64,000 bases of DNA from Rhizobium etli_C (GTDB lineage Bacteria > Pseudomonadota > Alphaproteobacteria > Rhizobiales > Rhizobiaceae), in the NCBI RefSeq assembly GCF_014198605.1, contig NZ_JACIHU010000004.1; one strand, given 5' to 3'. Positions 44,191-52,524 of the stretch are shown here, piece by piece. The position numbers and the translations under genes were made by a program. Position 1 is the stretch's first letter. Each line of letters begins with the position of its first letter. The notes below the pieces were generated by a model that worked only from the letters and a program-made list of their open reading frames with translations, was not told the origin of the DNA and did not search any database.

Positions 44191-45603
44191 TCACGCCGCC
44201 TTGGCCGGGAAGATCATGCTAACGGTCAACCCGCGCTGTTCCGGCTTGTCGGGATTGGTATCGGAGAGTTCCAGCCGGCCGTTGTGCAGTTCCATCACCG
44301 CCTCCACCAGTGAAAGCCCGAGCCCCGTGCCCGGTTTCGAGCGGCTTTCGTCGAGGCGGACGAAGCGCTTTACCACGTCGTCGCGCCGATCGGCCGGTAC
44401 GCCCGGCCCGTGGTCGGCCACCGACAGGCAAACGCCGTCCGGGTGGCGGGCAAGCTTCAGCGACACCTCGCCCGCCCCTTCCGTATCGGAGGAATATTTG
44501 ATGGCATTGTCGAGCAGATTGAAGATCGCCTGGCCGATCAGCTCGCGATTTCCCTGTACCTCGATCCCGGGTTCGACGCTGGCGCTCAAGCCAAGCCCGG
44601 CCTCTTCCGCCGCTGGCTCGTAAAGCTCGGCGCTGTCGGAAACGATGGCCGACAGCTCGACCGGCGACATTTCCGCCGCGACCGAGCCTGCCTCGACGCG
44701 GGAGATCATCAGCAGCGCGTTGAAGGTGCGGATCAGTTGGTCGGATTCGGAAATGATGCCTTCGAGGGCGACGCGCCGCGTATCGACATCGCTCATGTCG
44801 AGCGCATCGGCCGCCTTGTTGCGCAGCCGCGTCAGCGGCGTCTTGAGATCGTGGGCGATGTTGTCGGAGACCTGCCGCAGGCCTTCATTCAGCTTCTCGA
44901 TGCGCTCCAGCATGGTATTCAATGACATCGAAAGCCGGTCGAACTCGTCGCCGGATCCCCCGACCGGCAGACGCTGCGACAGATCGCCTGCCATGATCTT
45001 CTTGCTCGCATCCGACATGCGGTCGATGCGTTTCAGCGCGTTTCGACCGATGCCGAACCAAATGATGATCGCGCCGAGCCCCATGATTGCCAAAGCCACC
45101 ATCAGTGCCTGGCGCACCAGCAGCCGGAAGCGCTCGGGATCGCCGAGGTCGCGGCCGACCAGAATTCTCAAGCCGTTGTCGAGCACGAAGATGTTGGCGA
45201 TCGCCTTGTGCCGGCGCTCGACGCCACCACCGTCCGTATAACGCTGATAGGCGAAGGGAGCCGAGGTCCAGCCGACCTCCTCGAAAACACCAGGCTGCAC
45301 CGAGGCGACATTGCCGGCGAGAATATCGCCCGAGGGGCCGGCGATGATATAGAGGTTGGCGCCCGGCTGACGGGCGCGTCGCTCCATCGTGCGCAGCAGA
45401 AGGTTCATGCCACCGGTGTCATAGGCACGCTGCACCTGCTCCACCTCCTGCCTGACGGCGTCGCGGATCTGGCCGGTCAGCAGCCGTTCGGACATCGCCG
45501 TCACATAGAAGACGAGCGTCGCGGCGCAGATGGCGAAAAGCAGGATATAGAGTGCCGAAAGGCGGACTGCGGTGGACTTGAAGAGAACCCTGAAGCGGCT
45601 CAT
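44191..45603 (-). CDS. Membrane sensor histidine kinase linked to degP
   Basis: The 470-residue kinase has helices at about residues 15-35 and 165-183, a roughly 125-residue periplasmic sensor, a HAMP domain (about 185-240), HisKA with His 251 in NIAHDLKTPLTRLRNKA and HATPase_c (LLDNAIKYS, DHGPGVP, GTGLGLSLV). It overlaps the regulator gene by 4 bases, so they form one operon, itself downstream of degP. That context suggests envelope-stress sensing, like CpxA or PhoQ systems, but the signal is unknown. Confidence 0.9.
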   Translation of the reverse strand: MSRFRVLFKSTAVRLSALYILLFAICAATLVFYVTAMSERLLTGQIRDAVRQEVEQVQRAYDTGGMNLLLRTMERRARQPGANLYIIAGPSGDILAGNVASVQPGVFEEVGWTSAPFAYQRYTDGGGVERRHKAIANIFVLDNGLRILVGRDLGDPERFRLLVRQALMVALAIMGLGAIIIWFGIGRNALKRIDRMSDASKKIMAGDLSQRLPVGGSGDEFDRLSMSLNTMLERIEKLNEGLRQVSDNIAHDLKTPLTRLRNKAADALDMSDVDTRRVALEGIISESDQLIRTFNALLMISRVEAGSVAAEMSPVELSAIVSDSAELYEPAAEEAGLGLSASVEPGIEVQGNRELIGQAIFNLLDNAIKYSSDTEGAGEVSLKLARHPDGVCLSVADHGPGVPADRRDDVVKRFVRLDESRSKPGTGLGLSLVEAVMELHNGRLELSDTNPDKPEQRGLTVSMIFPAKAA

Positions 45604-46277
45604 CCCTCGTCCTTGATCATATACCCCGCGCCCCGAATGGTTTTCAGGAGCGGCTGGCTGAAGTCCTTCTCGATCTTCGAGCGCAGGCGCGAGACATGGA
45701 CGTCGATGACGTTTGTCTGCGGGTCGAAGTGGTAGTCCCAGACGTTTTCGAGCAGCATGGTGCGGGTCACCACCTGGCCGGCATTCTTCATCAGATATTC
45801 GAGCAGTCGGAATTCACGCGGTTGCAGCGGGATTTCCTTGCCGCCGCGGCGCACTTCGTGGGAGAGCCGGTCGAGTTCGAGATCACCGACGCGATAGACG
45901 ACGTCCTGCTCCGGCGTGCCCTTGCGGCGGCCGAGCACCTCGACACGCGCGAGCAATTCGCTGAAGGCATAAGGCTTCGGCAGGTAATCGTCGCCGCCGG
46001 CACGAAGGCCGGTCACCCGGTCATCGACCTGGCCAAGCGCGGAGAGGATGAGCACCGGCGTATGGATGCCCTTGCGGCGCAGCTCGCTGATAACGGAGAG
46101 GCCGTCGCGGCGCGGCAGCATACGGTCGATGACGATGACGTCATAGGTATTCTCCGATCCCATGAACAGGCCGCTCTCGCCGTCGCTGGCGTGGTCGGCG
46201 ACAATGCCCGCCTCGCGAAAGGCTTTCGTGAGGTAGGCCGCGGCTTCGAGATCATCTTCGATGATGAGAATCTTCAT
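45600..46277 (-). CDS. OmpR/PhoB-family response regulator linked to degP
   Basis: The 225-residue regulator has a receiver domain (MKILIIEDDLEAAAYLTKAF; phospho-acceptor Asp 51 in VIVIDRMLP; conserved Lys in DDYLPKPYAFSEL) and a winged-helix DNA-binding domain (EVLGRRKG through RSKIEKDFSQPLLKTIRGAG). The start used fits the family; an upstream ATG at 46346 with GAAGG ribosome site would add 23 residues and is a real alternative. It lies in one direction between degP and its cognate kinase. Confidence 0.9.
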   Translation of the reverse strand: MKILIIEDDLEAAAYLTKAFREAGIVADHASDGESGLFMGSENTYDVIVIDRMLPRRDGLSVISELRRKGIHTPVLILSALGQVDDRVTGLRAGGDDYLPKPYAFSELLARVEVLGRRKGTPEQDVVYRVGDLELDRLSHEVRRGGKEIPLQPREFRLLEYLMKNAGQVVTRTMLLENVWDYHFDPQTNVIDVHVSRLRSKIEKDFSQPLLKTIRGAGYMIKDEG

Positions 46278-46376
46278 GCGGCCGACATTACCCACCGGCT
46301 GCGTTTCGGCAAGGCTCAAAGCATCTGGCTGCGGAGCGGCGCTCATCGCGATCATCCTTCAAAAATCAGAACAATC

Positions 46377-46406
46377 GAGCCGCGCGGAGTTTCCTCCGCA
46401 CGGCTC
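46377..46406. terminator. 13-bp hairpin between degP and the response regulator gene
   Basis: GAGCCGCGCGGAG (46377-46389) pairs with CTCCGCACGGCTC (46394-46406) with one wobble. On the minus strand its loop is GAAA. A T-run (46409-46414, CGTTTTTCG) adjoins it on the plus strand; the minus strand shows TTTTT only after 12 bases. It probably attenuates read-through from degP into the regulator/kinase genes. Confidence 0.6.
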
Positions 46407-46420
46407 CCGTTTTTCGGGGA

Positions 46421-48007
46421 TCAGCCCTGGCCGTTGATCGGCAGAGCAACGAAACGGCTTCCTTCGCTCGACTGAATCTGGAAGAGCGCCCGGGTGCGGC
46501 CGTCCTTCTTGGCCTGGTTCAGCACCTTGACGACATCGGCGGGGGTGGAGACTTCCTGGTTGTTGACCGAGGTGATCTTCTCGCCTTCCTTGATGCCCTT
46601 GTCGGCGGCGTCGGAGTCGGGGTCGATGCCGGTGATCGCCAAGCCCTTGCCGTCATCGGAAGGACCGACCGTCAGGCCGAGATCGGCGAGCGCCTTTTCG
46701 GACGCAGGCGCCTCGGGCTGCTGCGGCTGGTTGTTGTCATCGGCGGACGCATCCTTCTGGTCGGCCGGCAGCGTGCCGAGTTCGACGGTCAGGGACTGCG
46801 CCTTGCCGGCGCGCCAGACCGAAAGCTCGACCTTGCTGCCCGGCTGCATCGCGCCGATGCGGCGGCTGAGGTCACGCGCATCCTTGATCGTTTCACCGTT
46901 CAGGGCGGTGACGACGTCGCCGGCCTTCATGCCGGCCTTGTCGCCCGGCGATCCGGCCTGCGGGGCGACGACGAGGGCGCCGCTCGGCTCGGAAAGGCCG
47001 ATGGATTCGGCGATATCCTTGGTCACCGGCTGGATCTGGACACCGAGCCAGCCGCGCGAAACCTGGCCGTCCTTCATCAGGTCGGCGACGACATCCCTGG
47101 CGGTCGAGGCGGGAATGGCGAAGGCGATGCCGACGCTGCCGCCGGACGGCGAGAAGATCGCGGTGTTGATGCCGACGACTTCGCCGCTGAGGTTGAAGGT
47201 CGGACCGCCTGAGTTGCCGCGGTTCACGGCCGCATCCACCTGCAGGTAATCATCATAGGGGCCGGAACCGATATCGCGGCCGCGGGCCGAGACGATGCCT
47301 GCTGTGACCGTGCCGCCGAGACCGAAGGGATTGCCGACGGCGACGACCCAGTCGCCGACGCGGACATTATTGTCGTCGGCCCAGTTGACGTAGGTGAACT
47401 TCTTGCCCTTGCCGTCGACCTTCAAGACAGCGAGGTCGGTGCGCGGATCCCGGCCGATCAGCTTGGCATCGAGTTCGGTGCCGTCATTCATAACGGCGAC
47501 GAAGGCCTGCCCGTCGGAAACGACGTGGTTGTTGGTGACGATGTAGCCGTCCTCGGAGATGAAGAAGCCGGAGCCCTGAGCGACCGGACGCAGACGGCCC
47601 TTGCCGGGACCATTCGGGCCGCCGGGACCATTCTGGCCGAAGCGCCGCTGGTGGCCCTGCTGGTCGCTCGGATCCTGGCCGAACTGGCGGAAGAAGCGCT
47701 TCAGCGGGTGATCATCAGGCAGGTCGTCAAAGCCGCGGCCATTGAAATCGAAGGAAAAGCCGTCATTGTTGTTGGCGACGGGATTGACGCGGTTTTCGAC
47801 GCGAACGGACACGACGGCGGGCGAAACGGCATCGACGACATTGGCGAAGCTCGGAACGGCAGGGGCCTGAACCTTGACGGCTTCGGCATAAGACCGGGTG
47901 ATTTCGAGCGGAACGCCGGTTGCGAGCACAGCGGCTGCGATACCGGCGACGGTAGAAGCCTTGAGCACAGTGGCGAGGGACGGACGTCCGTTGAAATTCT
48001 TCAGCAT
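46421..48007 (-). CDS. degP: DegP/HtrA-type periplasmic serine protease (Do family)
   Basis: The 528-residue protease has a signal/anchor segment (about 12-35), the trypsin-like domain with triad His 161 (NNHVVSDG), Asp 191 (RTDLAVLKVDG) and Ser 266 (NRGNSGGPT), and two PDZ domains (about 310-390 and 430-520). It degrades misfolded envelope proteins. An Asn/Gly/Gln-rich insert at about 110-140 (GQNGPGGPNGPGKG) precedes the protease domain. ATG 48007 follows GAGAAGG. Downstream lie a response regulator and kinase. In related rhizobia degP follows cycL directly; here 1.4 kb intervenes. Confidence 0.95.
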   Translation of the reverse strand: MLKNFNGRPSLATVLKASTVAGIAAAVLATGVPLEITRSYAEAVKVQAPAVPSFANVVDAVSPAVVSVRVENRVNPVANNNDGFSFDFNGRGFDDLPDDHPLKRFFRQFGQDPSDQQGHQRRFGQNGPGGPNGPGKGRLRPVAQGSGFFISEDGYIVTNNHVVSDGQAFVAVMNDGTELDAKLIGRDPRTDLAVLKVDGKGKKFTYVNWADDNNVRVGDWVVAVGNPFGLGGTVTAGIVSARGRDIGSGPYDDYLQVDAAVNRGNSGGPTFNLSGEVVGINTAIFSPSGGSVGIAFAIPASTARDVVADLMKDGQVSRGWLGVQIQPVTKDIAESIGLSEPSGALVVAPQAGSPGDKAGMKAGDVVTALNGETIKDARDLSRRIGAMQPGSKVELSVWRAGKAQSLTVELGTLPADQKDASADDNNQPQQPEAPASEKALADLGLTVGPSDDGKGLAITGIDPDSDAADKGIKEGEKITSVNNQEVSTPADVVKVLNQAKKDGRTRALFQIQSSEGSRFVALPINGQG

Positions 48008-48326
48008 TGGAGCACCTTCTCTTGTTCTTAAACCTTCAGACCGGCAAGACCGGATCAGTCGATGCATCAAGATATAGGATGGCGCACCTTACTGCGAACT
48101 GTCCAGCCAATGAAAAATTGGTAATGTTTGGAATGTTTAGCGAGAAGCCGAGCCTCGATGTTTGCTAGCTTGCGCTATGAGCGCTTAACGTTCGGCAATA
48201 AACAATCGCTCGCAAGCGAGGGATCGGTGGAGTTTTCACCATGCCGGCATAGAGCCGAGGTCTTGCCAGAGGCTCTATGCCCTTTTATGCCTATGACCAT
48301 TTCTTATTCAAATTGTACCGAAACTT
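48008..48326. other. 319-base divergent region between degP and the nuclease pair
   Basis: No protein gene is evident. The degP promoter must lie on the minus strand here. Toward the nuclease genes there are two hairpins: CGCTCGCAAGCGAG near 48208-48221 and CATAGAGCC/GGCTCTATG at 48249-48257 and 48271-48279, the latter followed by CCCTTTTATG. The stretch has lower GC than its surroundings, in keeping with the inserted genes. Confidence 0.55.
48249..48279 (+). promoter_or_regulatory. Hairpin 48 bases ahead of the RusA-like gene
   Basis: CATAGAGCC (48249-48257) is perfectly complementary to GGCTCTATG (48271-48279), followed by a short T-rich run CCCTTTTA. It could be a terminator for anything entering from the left, an attenuator, or an insertion-boundary structure of the nuclease module. 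Confidence 0.45.
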
Positions 48327-48743
48327 ATGTGGCCGGATCTTCCACTCGAATTCAACGTGACCGGGACCCCTGTCAGCTCGCAAAGCGTATTGACGGCGGC
48401 GAAGCAGGAATGGAAGACAAAGGTTGCGCAAGCGGCAGCCGGGGCACTTCCGCAGGCCGCTTGGTCTTTCGACGAAGCTCGCTTGGCGGTGACCTTGTTT
48501 TATTTTCCACAGGCCGCAATGACCGGCGACATCGATAACATCGTCAAGCTGACGCTGGATGCAATGATCCCATCCGTTTACCTCGATGATAGTCTTGTTG
48601 ATCGAGTGCTGGTGCAACGATTTGGCCCCGAAGCCGGAGCCGCCTTTTCCAACCCGTCTGACACGTTAGTGGAGGCACTAGGATCAGAGGATCCGATCCT
48701 CTATATTCGTGTTGATACAGTCCCTGAGGAACCCGTTTTCTAA
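48327..48743 (+). CDS. RusA-family Holliday-junction-resolvase-like nuclease
   Basis: The 138-residue protein matches RusA: FYFPQAAMTGDIDNIVKLTLDAM with Asp 68, Asp 70, Asn 71 and Lys 74, then YLDDSLVDRV with Asp 87/88. These carboxylates form the metal site in E. coli RusA, so the enzyme looks intact. RusA genes usually sit in prophages, yet no phage genes surround this one. It has no clear Shine-Dalgarno. Its TAA overlaps the next ATG (TAATG), so both are made together. Codon use and GC differ from neighbours, a sign of transfer. Confidence 0.75.
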   Translation: MWPDLPLEFNVTGTPVSSQSVLTAAKQEWKTKVAQAAAGALPQAAWSFDEARLAVTLFYFPQAAMTGDIDNIVKLTLDAMIPSVYLDDSLVDRVLVQRFGPEAGAAFSNPSDTLVEALGSEDPILYIRVDTVPEEPVF

Positions 48744-49393
48744 TGGTAGATTTCGCCGCAGTCGAAAAAACCGCGCTCGATGAATACCTGCCGCGCCTTA
48801 ACGCGCGGGGCTATAGGGTCGTGCGCCGTCCTGCCAAGCAGGATCTTCCTGCTTTCCTTGCCGACTATGACGCTGACGCCGTTGCGAGGGGGCCGGATGA
48901 CAACATAATTGTGGAGGTCATCACTAAGGGTAGCCCGACAGCAAAATCGAAAATCCGAAGATTGAGAGAAATATTAGTGGGTCATCCCGATTGGCGTCTT
49001 GAGGTCATTTATGGCGGGGAAGGCGAGCGACAGGTTCCGATTGCCAGCCTTTCGTCAATTGAGCAGACCGTCGCAAATTTGGATAAGCTGGCTGATGCGA
49101 GAGCTGCACTGTTGCTGGCGTGGGCATCTCTCGAAGCAATTGCCCGAAATCTCGAACCTAGCGAAACGACCAGGCCACAAACTCCTGGACGAGTGGTTGA
49201 GCTCCTCGCTGCCGGCGGATTTGTGACCCCGACCCAGGCAGAGTTGCTGAGGAACATGGCAGACGTACGCAATCAGGTCATCCATGGAAATGTGGATTTG
49301 CAACCACCGGCTGGCCAACTTCAGGAGCTCATTGCAACGACCGGCGGATTGCTGTCACTTCTGAAAACTCAACGTCACGCCGGCATGCTCTGA
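48743..49393 (+). CDS. Putative nuclease-fold plus HEPN-like protein, partner of RusA-like gene
   Basis: This 216-residue protein is not a recognised named family. Residues 1-100 read like a small restriction-endonuclease fold, with acidic residues DYDADAV and the strand NIIVEVITKG (Glu 58, Lys 62). Residues 110-215 are helical and contain ADVRNQVIHGN, an Rx4H (Arg 176–His 181) of the type seen in HEPN RNases. Translationally coupled to the RusA-like gene and of lower GC. I infer a transferred nucleic-acid-targeting module, perhaps defence. No function is assigned. Confidence 0.5.
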   Translation: MVDFAAVEKTALDEYLPRLNARGYRVVRRPAKQDLPAFLADYDADAVARGPDDNIIVEVITKGSPTAKSKIRRLREILVGHPDWRLEVIYGGEGERQVPIASLSSIEQTVANLDKLADARAALLLAWASLEAIARNLEPSETTRPQTPGRVVELLAAGGFVTPTQAELLRNMADVRNQVIHGNVDLQPPAGQLQELIATTGGLLSLLKTQRHAGML

Positions 49394-49415
49394 CGAGTTG
49401 CCTTCTGCTGACTGC

Positions 49416-49877
49416 TTATTTTTCCAGGAGCTCGTTCAGCCTCGCCTGTTCTTCCGCCGTCAGCTTGCTTCCCGTCGGCTTGCCGGCCCTCCGGCGCCCA
49501 AAGACCAGCAGTGATAGCCCCCCGGCAAGCACCAGCAGCACCGGCGCGCCCCATAACAGCACCGTCTTGGGATTGAACCGCGGCTTCAGCAGCACGAATT
49601 CGCCGTAGCGCGAGACGATGTAGTCCAGCACTTCCTCGTCGCTGTCGCCGTCCTTGATGCGCTCGCGCACGAGCAGGCGCAGATCTTTCGCCAGCTCGGC
49701 ATTGGAATCGTCGATCGACTGATTCTGGCAGACCATGCAGCGCAGTTCAGCCGAAAGAGTGCGGGCGCGCGCCTCCAGCGCCGGATCGGCCAGGACTTCG
49801 TCGGGATTGACGGCGAAGGCGGAAAGGGGCGCGAAGAGGATGAACAGGGCGACGAGGAGCCGAGAGAGAAGCCACAT
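49416..49877 (-). CDS. cycL: Cytochrome c maturation protein CycL/CcmH
   Basis: The 153-residue thiol protein has a signal peptide (MWLLSRLLVALFILFAPLSA), a periplasmic domain with redox motif LRCMVCQNQS and a C-terminal membrane helix (about residues 100-122). It reduces the apocytochrome CXXCH thiols before heme ligation. ATG 49877 has an A/G-rich ribosome site that is itself part of a palindromic repeat. It is the last gene of cycHJKL, and the long frame upstream into cycK is only repeat sequence. Confidence 0.92.
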   Translation of the reverse strand: MWLLSRLLVALFILFAPLSAFAVNPDEVLADPALEARARTLSAELRCMVCQNQSIDDSNAELAKDLRLLVRERIKDGDSDEEVLDYIVSRYGEFVLLKPRFNPKTVLLWGAPVLLVLAGGLSLLVFGRRRAGKPTGSKLTAEEQARLNELLEK

Positions 49878-50042
49878 TCCCCTTCTCCCCCCGGGGAGAA
49901 GGGGCCCGACAGGGCGGATGAGGAGGCGGCGGCGACTCGCAGCAAAAATGACCTTTCGCTTGCGCTCAAGCTCCTCGCGGCTCCGCCGCTCGACCCCCTC
50001 ATCTGCCCTTCGGGCATCTTCTCCCCGGTGGGGAGAAGCGGG
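49878..50042. repeat. RIME-like palindromic repeat between cycK and cycL
   Basis: A roughly 165-base intergenic element is bounded by two palindromes: CCCCTTCTCCCC/GGGGAGAAGGGG (49879-49904, 2-base loop) and CTTCTCCCC/GGGGAGAAG (50018-50038), with a GCCCTTCGGGC hairpin before the second. The CTTCTCCCC core also occurs at 30531. Such mosaic elements are frequent in Rhizobium. Its left palindrome gives cycL a ribosome site. Confidence 0.7.
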
Positions 50043-50059
50043 AAACAGGTGCGAGCGCA

Positions 50060-52054
50060 TCATTCTGCCGGCTCCATTGCAGGCTGCGCGGGTTTTGCCT
50101 TGGCCTTCCTGCGCGGGGCGCCGACGCGCAGGCGGCGGTCGGAGAGCGAGACGAGGCCGCCGGCGGCCATGATCAGGGCGCCGCCCCAGATGCACAAGAT
50201 GAACGGCTTCCACCAGATGCGCACGACGATGCCGCCGTCGGTGGTGGCGTCGCCCAAGGAAACATAGAGCTGGCTGAGACCGAAGGTCAGGATGCCGGCC
50301 TCGGTCGTCGGCATCTGCCGAGCGGTATAGAGGCGCTTGGCCGACCAGGTGTCGGCGACCGCTACACCGGCGCGCCGGATGGTGAAGTGGCCGCGCTCCT
50401 CGCTATAGTTCGGTCCCCTTGCCGGCCGCATGCCGTCGAACTCCAGGCTGTAGCCGCCGGCCTCGACCACCTGGCCCGGCTTCATCTCAACGACATGTTC
50501 GCTCTGGAAGGTGGTGACGGCGACGATGCCGAGCACGCTGACGCCGAGCCCGGCATGGGCAAGGGCGGTGCCGAAGGCCGAGCGCGGCAGGCCGGCAAGC
50601 CGGCGCCAGGCGATGCTTCCGGCGACTTTGCCGATGCCGGCGCGATACCAGAGATCGGCGGCAGCGCCGAGGATCAGGAACAGCCCGGCCGCCAGCCCGA
50701 GCACGGAGAGCACCGGCCCGCCATGTTCGAGATAGAACAGGGTGACGGCGGCGGCGAAGGCGAGAGCGGCGACGAGATAGAGCCGCTGCAGGGCGCCGAG
50801 CAGATCGCCGCGCTTCCAGGAAAGCAGCGGCCCGAACGGCACGATGACGAGCAGCGGCGCCATCAGCAGGCTGAAGGTCAGGTTGAAGAAGGGCGGCCCG
50901 ACGGAGATCTTGTCGCCGGTCAGCGTCTCCAAGAGCAGCGGATAAAGCGTGCCGGTCAGGACCGTGCCGCAGGCGACCGTCAGGATCAGATTGTTGAGAA
51001 CCAGCGCCGCCTCGCGCGAGATCGGCGCAAACAGCCCGCCGGCCGCAAGCTTCGGCGCCCGCAGGGCAAACAGCGACAGCGCTCCGCCGATGAAGAGCAA
51101 CAGGATGCAAAGGATGAAGACGCCGCGGGAGGGATCGCTGGCAAAGGCATGCACCGAGGTCAGCACCCCGGAGCGCACCAGGAAGGTGCCCATCAGCGAC
51201 AGCGAGAAGGTCAGGATGGCGAGCAGCACCGTCCAGATCTTCAGCGCCTCGCGCTTTTCCATGACCAGCGCCGAATGCAACAGCGCGGTGCCGGCCAGCC
51301 ACGGCATGAACGAGGCGTTTTCCACCGGATCCCAGAACCACCAGCCGCCCCAGCCGAGCTCGTAATAGGCCCAGTAGGAGCCCATGGCGATGCCTAATGT
51401 CAGACAGGTCCAGGCGGCCAGCGTCCAGGGCCGGACCCAGCGCGCCCAGGCGGCATCGATGCGGCCTTCCAGGAGAGCGGCAACGGCAAAGGAGAAGCAG
51501 ACGGAAAAGCCGACATAGCCGAGATAGAGCAGCGGCGGGTGGATGGCGAGACCGACATCCTGCAGCACCGGATTGAGGTCGCGGCCCTCGGCCGGCGCCG
51601 GTTCGAGCCGCAGGAAGGGATTGGAGGTCAGAAGGATGAACAGCGTGAAGGCAAGCGAGATCCAGGCCTGGACGGAAAGCACATTGGCCTTCAGCGTCTC
51701 CGGCAGGTTGCCGCCGAAGACGGCGACCAGCGCGCTGAACAGCACCAGGATCAGCAGCCAGAGCAGCATCGATCCCTCGTGATTGCCCCAGACGCCGGAA
51801 TATTTGTAGATCAGCGGCACCAGCGAATGCGAATTCTCCCAGACATTCTCGACCGAGAAGTCGGAGACGACATGGGCATAGGTCAAGACGGCGAAGGCAA
51901 AGACAACGAGCGCAAACATCGCCAGCGAGCCTGAGGTCGCGACATCCATCATCGCCCGGTCATGGCGGCGCGCACCGATCACAGGCACGATCGAGACGAT
52001 CAGCGCCGTCGCCAGCGCCAGCACCAGGGCGTAATGGCCGATCTCGATGATCAT
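50060..52054 (-). CDS. cycK: Heme lyase subunit CycK/CcmF
   Basis: The 664-residue inner-membrane protein has about fourteen helices and the tryptophan-rich heme-handling WWFWDPVENASFMPWLAGT loop near residue 240, plus YKYSGVWGNHEGSMLLW near 90 and periplasmic histidines. It joins CycL and CycH in the heme-lyase complex that attaches heme to apocytochromes c. The start at 52054 overlaps the cycJ stop by 4 bases (ATGA). The length matches rhizobial CycK. Confidence 0.95.
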   Translation of the reverse strand: MIIEIGHYALVLALATALIVSIVPVIGARRHDRAMMDVATSGSLAMFALVVFAFAVLTYAHVVSDFSVENVWENSHSLVPLIYKYSGVWGNHEGSMLLWLLILVLFSALVAVFGGNLPETLKANVLSVQAWISLAFTLFILLTSNPFLRLEPAPAEGRDLNPVLQDVGLAIHPPLLYLGYVGFSVCFSFAVAALLEGRIDAAWARWVRPWTLAAWTCLTLGIAMGSYWAYYELGWGGWWFWDPVENASFMPWLAGTALLHSALVMEKREALKIWTVLLAILTFSLSLMGTFLVRSGVLTSVHAFASDPSRGVFILCILLLFIGGALSLFALRAPKLAAGGLFAPISREAALVLNNLILTVACGTVLTGTLYPLLLETLTGDKISVGPPFFNLTFSLLMAPLLVIVPFGPLLSWKRGDLLGALQRLYLVAALAFAAAVTLFYLEHGGPVLSVLGLAAGLFLILGAAADLWYRAGIGKVAGSIAWRRLAGLPRSAFGTALAHAGLGVSVLGIVAVTTFQSEHVVEMKPGQVVEAGGYSLEFDGMRPARGPNYSEERGHFTIRRAGVAVADTWSAKRLYTARQMPTTEAGILTFGLSQLYVSLGDATTDGGIVVRIWWKPFILCIWGGALIMAAGGLVSLSDRRLRVGAPRRKAKAKPAQPAMEPAE

Positions 52055-52524
52055 GGCGTCGCCTTCGCCTCCTGCCCCTGCCCCTGGCCTTCCTGCCACA
52101 GGCCCTGCGCCTTCAGCTTATCGGCGACCTCCTTCGGCATATAGGTCTCGTCATGCTTGGCGAGTACGGTGTCGGCGACGAAGACGTTGCCGCCGGCGCT
52201 GAACATGCCTTCGGTGACCACACCCTGGCCCTCGCGGAACAGATCCGGAAGGATGCCGGTATATTGGACCTTGACCGCATTGGCGCTGCTGTCGGTGACT
52301 GTAAATTCCACCGTCGAACCGGCGCCGCGCGCGACGCTGCCGGCGCCCACCAGCCCGCCGAGCCGGATGCGGGTCTCAGGCGCCACCGGGGTCTTGGCCA
52401 GATCCGCCGGCATGTAGAAATAGGCCACCGACTGGCTGAAGGCGAACATCACCAACAGCACCGCCGCAAGGATGAAACCCATCCCGCCCGCGATCACCGC
52501 AAGGCGCTTCTGCTTGCGCGTCAT
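52051..52524 (-). CDS. cycJ: Periplasmic heme chaperone CycJ/CcmE
   Basis: The 157-residue heme chaperone has one N-terminal membrane anchor (about 10-32) and an OB-fold. The heme-binding HxxxY motif is visible as AKHDETYMP (His about 129, Tyr about 133). It takes heme from CcmC-type proteins and passes it to CycK. It overlaps both neighbours by 4 bases, so cycH-cycJ-cycK are translationally coupled. A short Gln/Glu/Gly-rich tail ends the protein. Confidence 0.95.
   Translation of the reverse strand: MTRKQKRLAVIAGGMGFILAAVLLVMFAFSQSVAYFYMPADLAKTPVAPETRIRLGGLVGAGSVARGAGSTVEFTVTDSSANAVKVQYTGILPDLFREGQGVVTEGMFSAGGNVFVADTVLAKHDETYMPKEVADKLKAQGLWQEGQGQGQEAKATP

Noticed and set aside
41974..44313. 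Plus-strand frame of nearly 780 codons opposite glnE
   Set aside because: Shadow of glnE, rich in His/Arg/Asp with no recognisable domain.
46377..46414. Plus-strand intrinsic terminator reading of the hairpin with its T-run
   Set aside because: No plus-strand gene precedes it; the hairpin more likely serves the minus-strand degP–regulator junction, and the T-run is coincidental.
48128..48538. Plus-strand frame overlapping the RusA-like gene
   Set aside because: Overlaps the well-supported RusA frame in another phase and shows no domain.
49878..50213. In-frame N-terminal extension of cycL
   Set aside because: Extension is encoded by the palindromic repeat and the end of cycK; the signal peptide begins at MWLLSRLL (49877).
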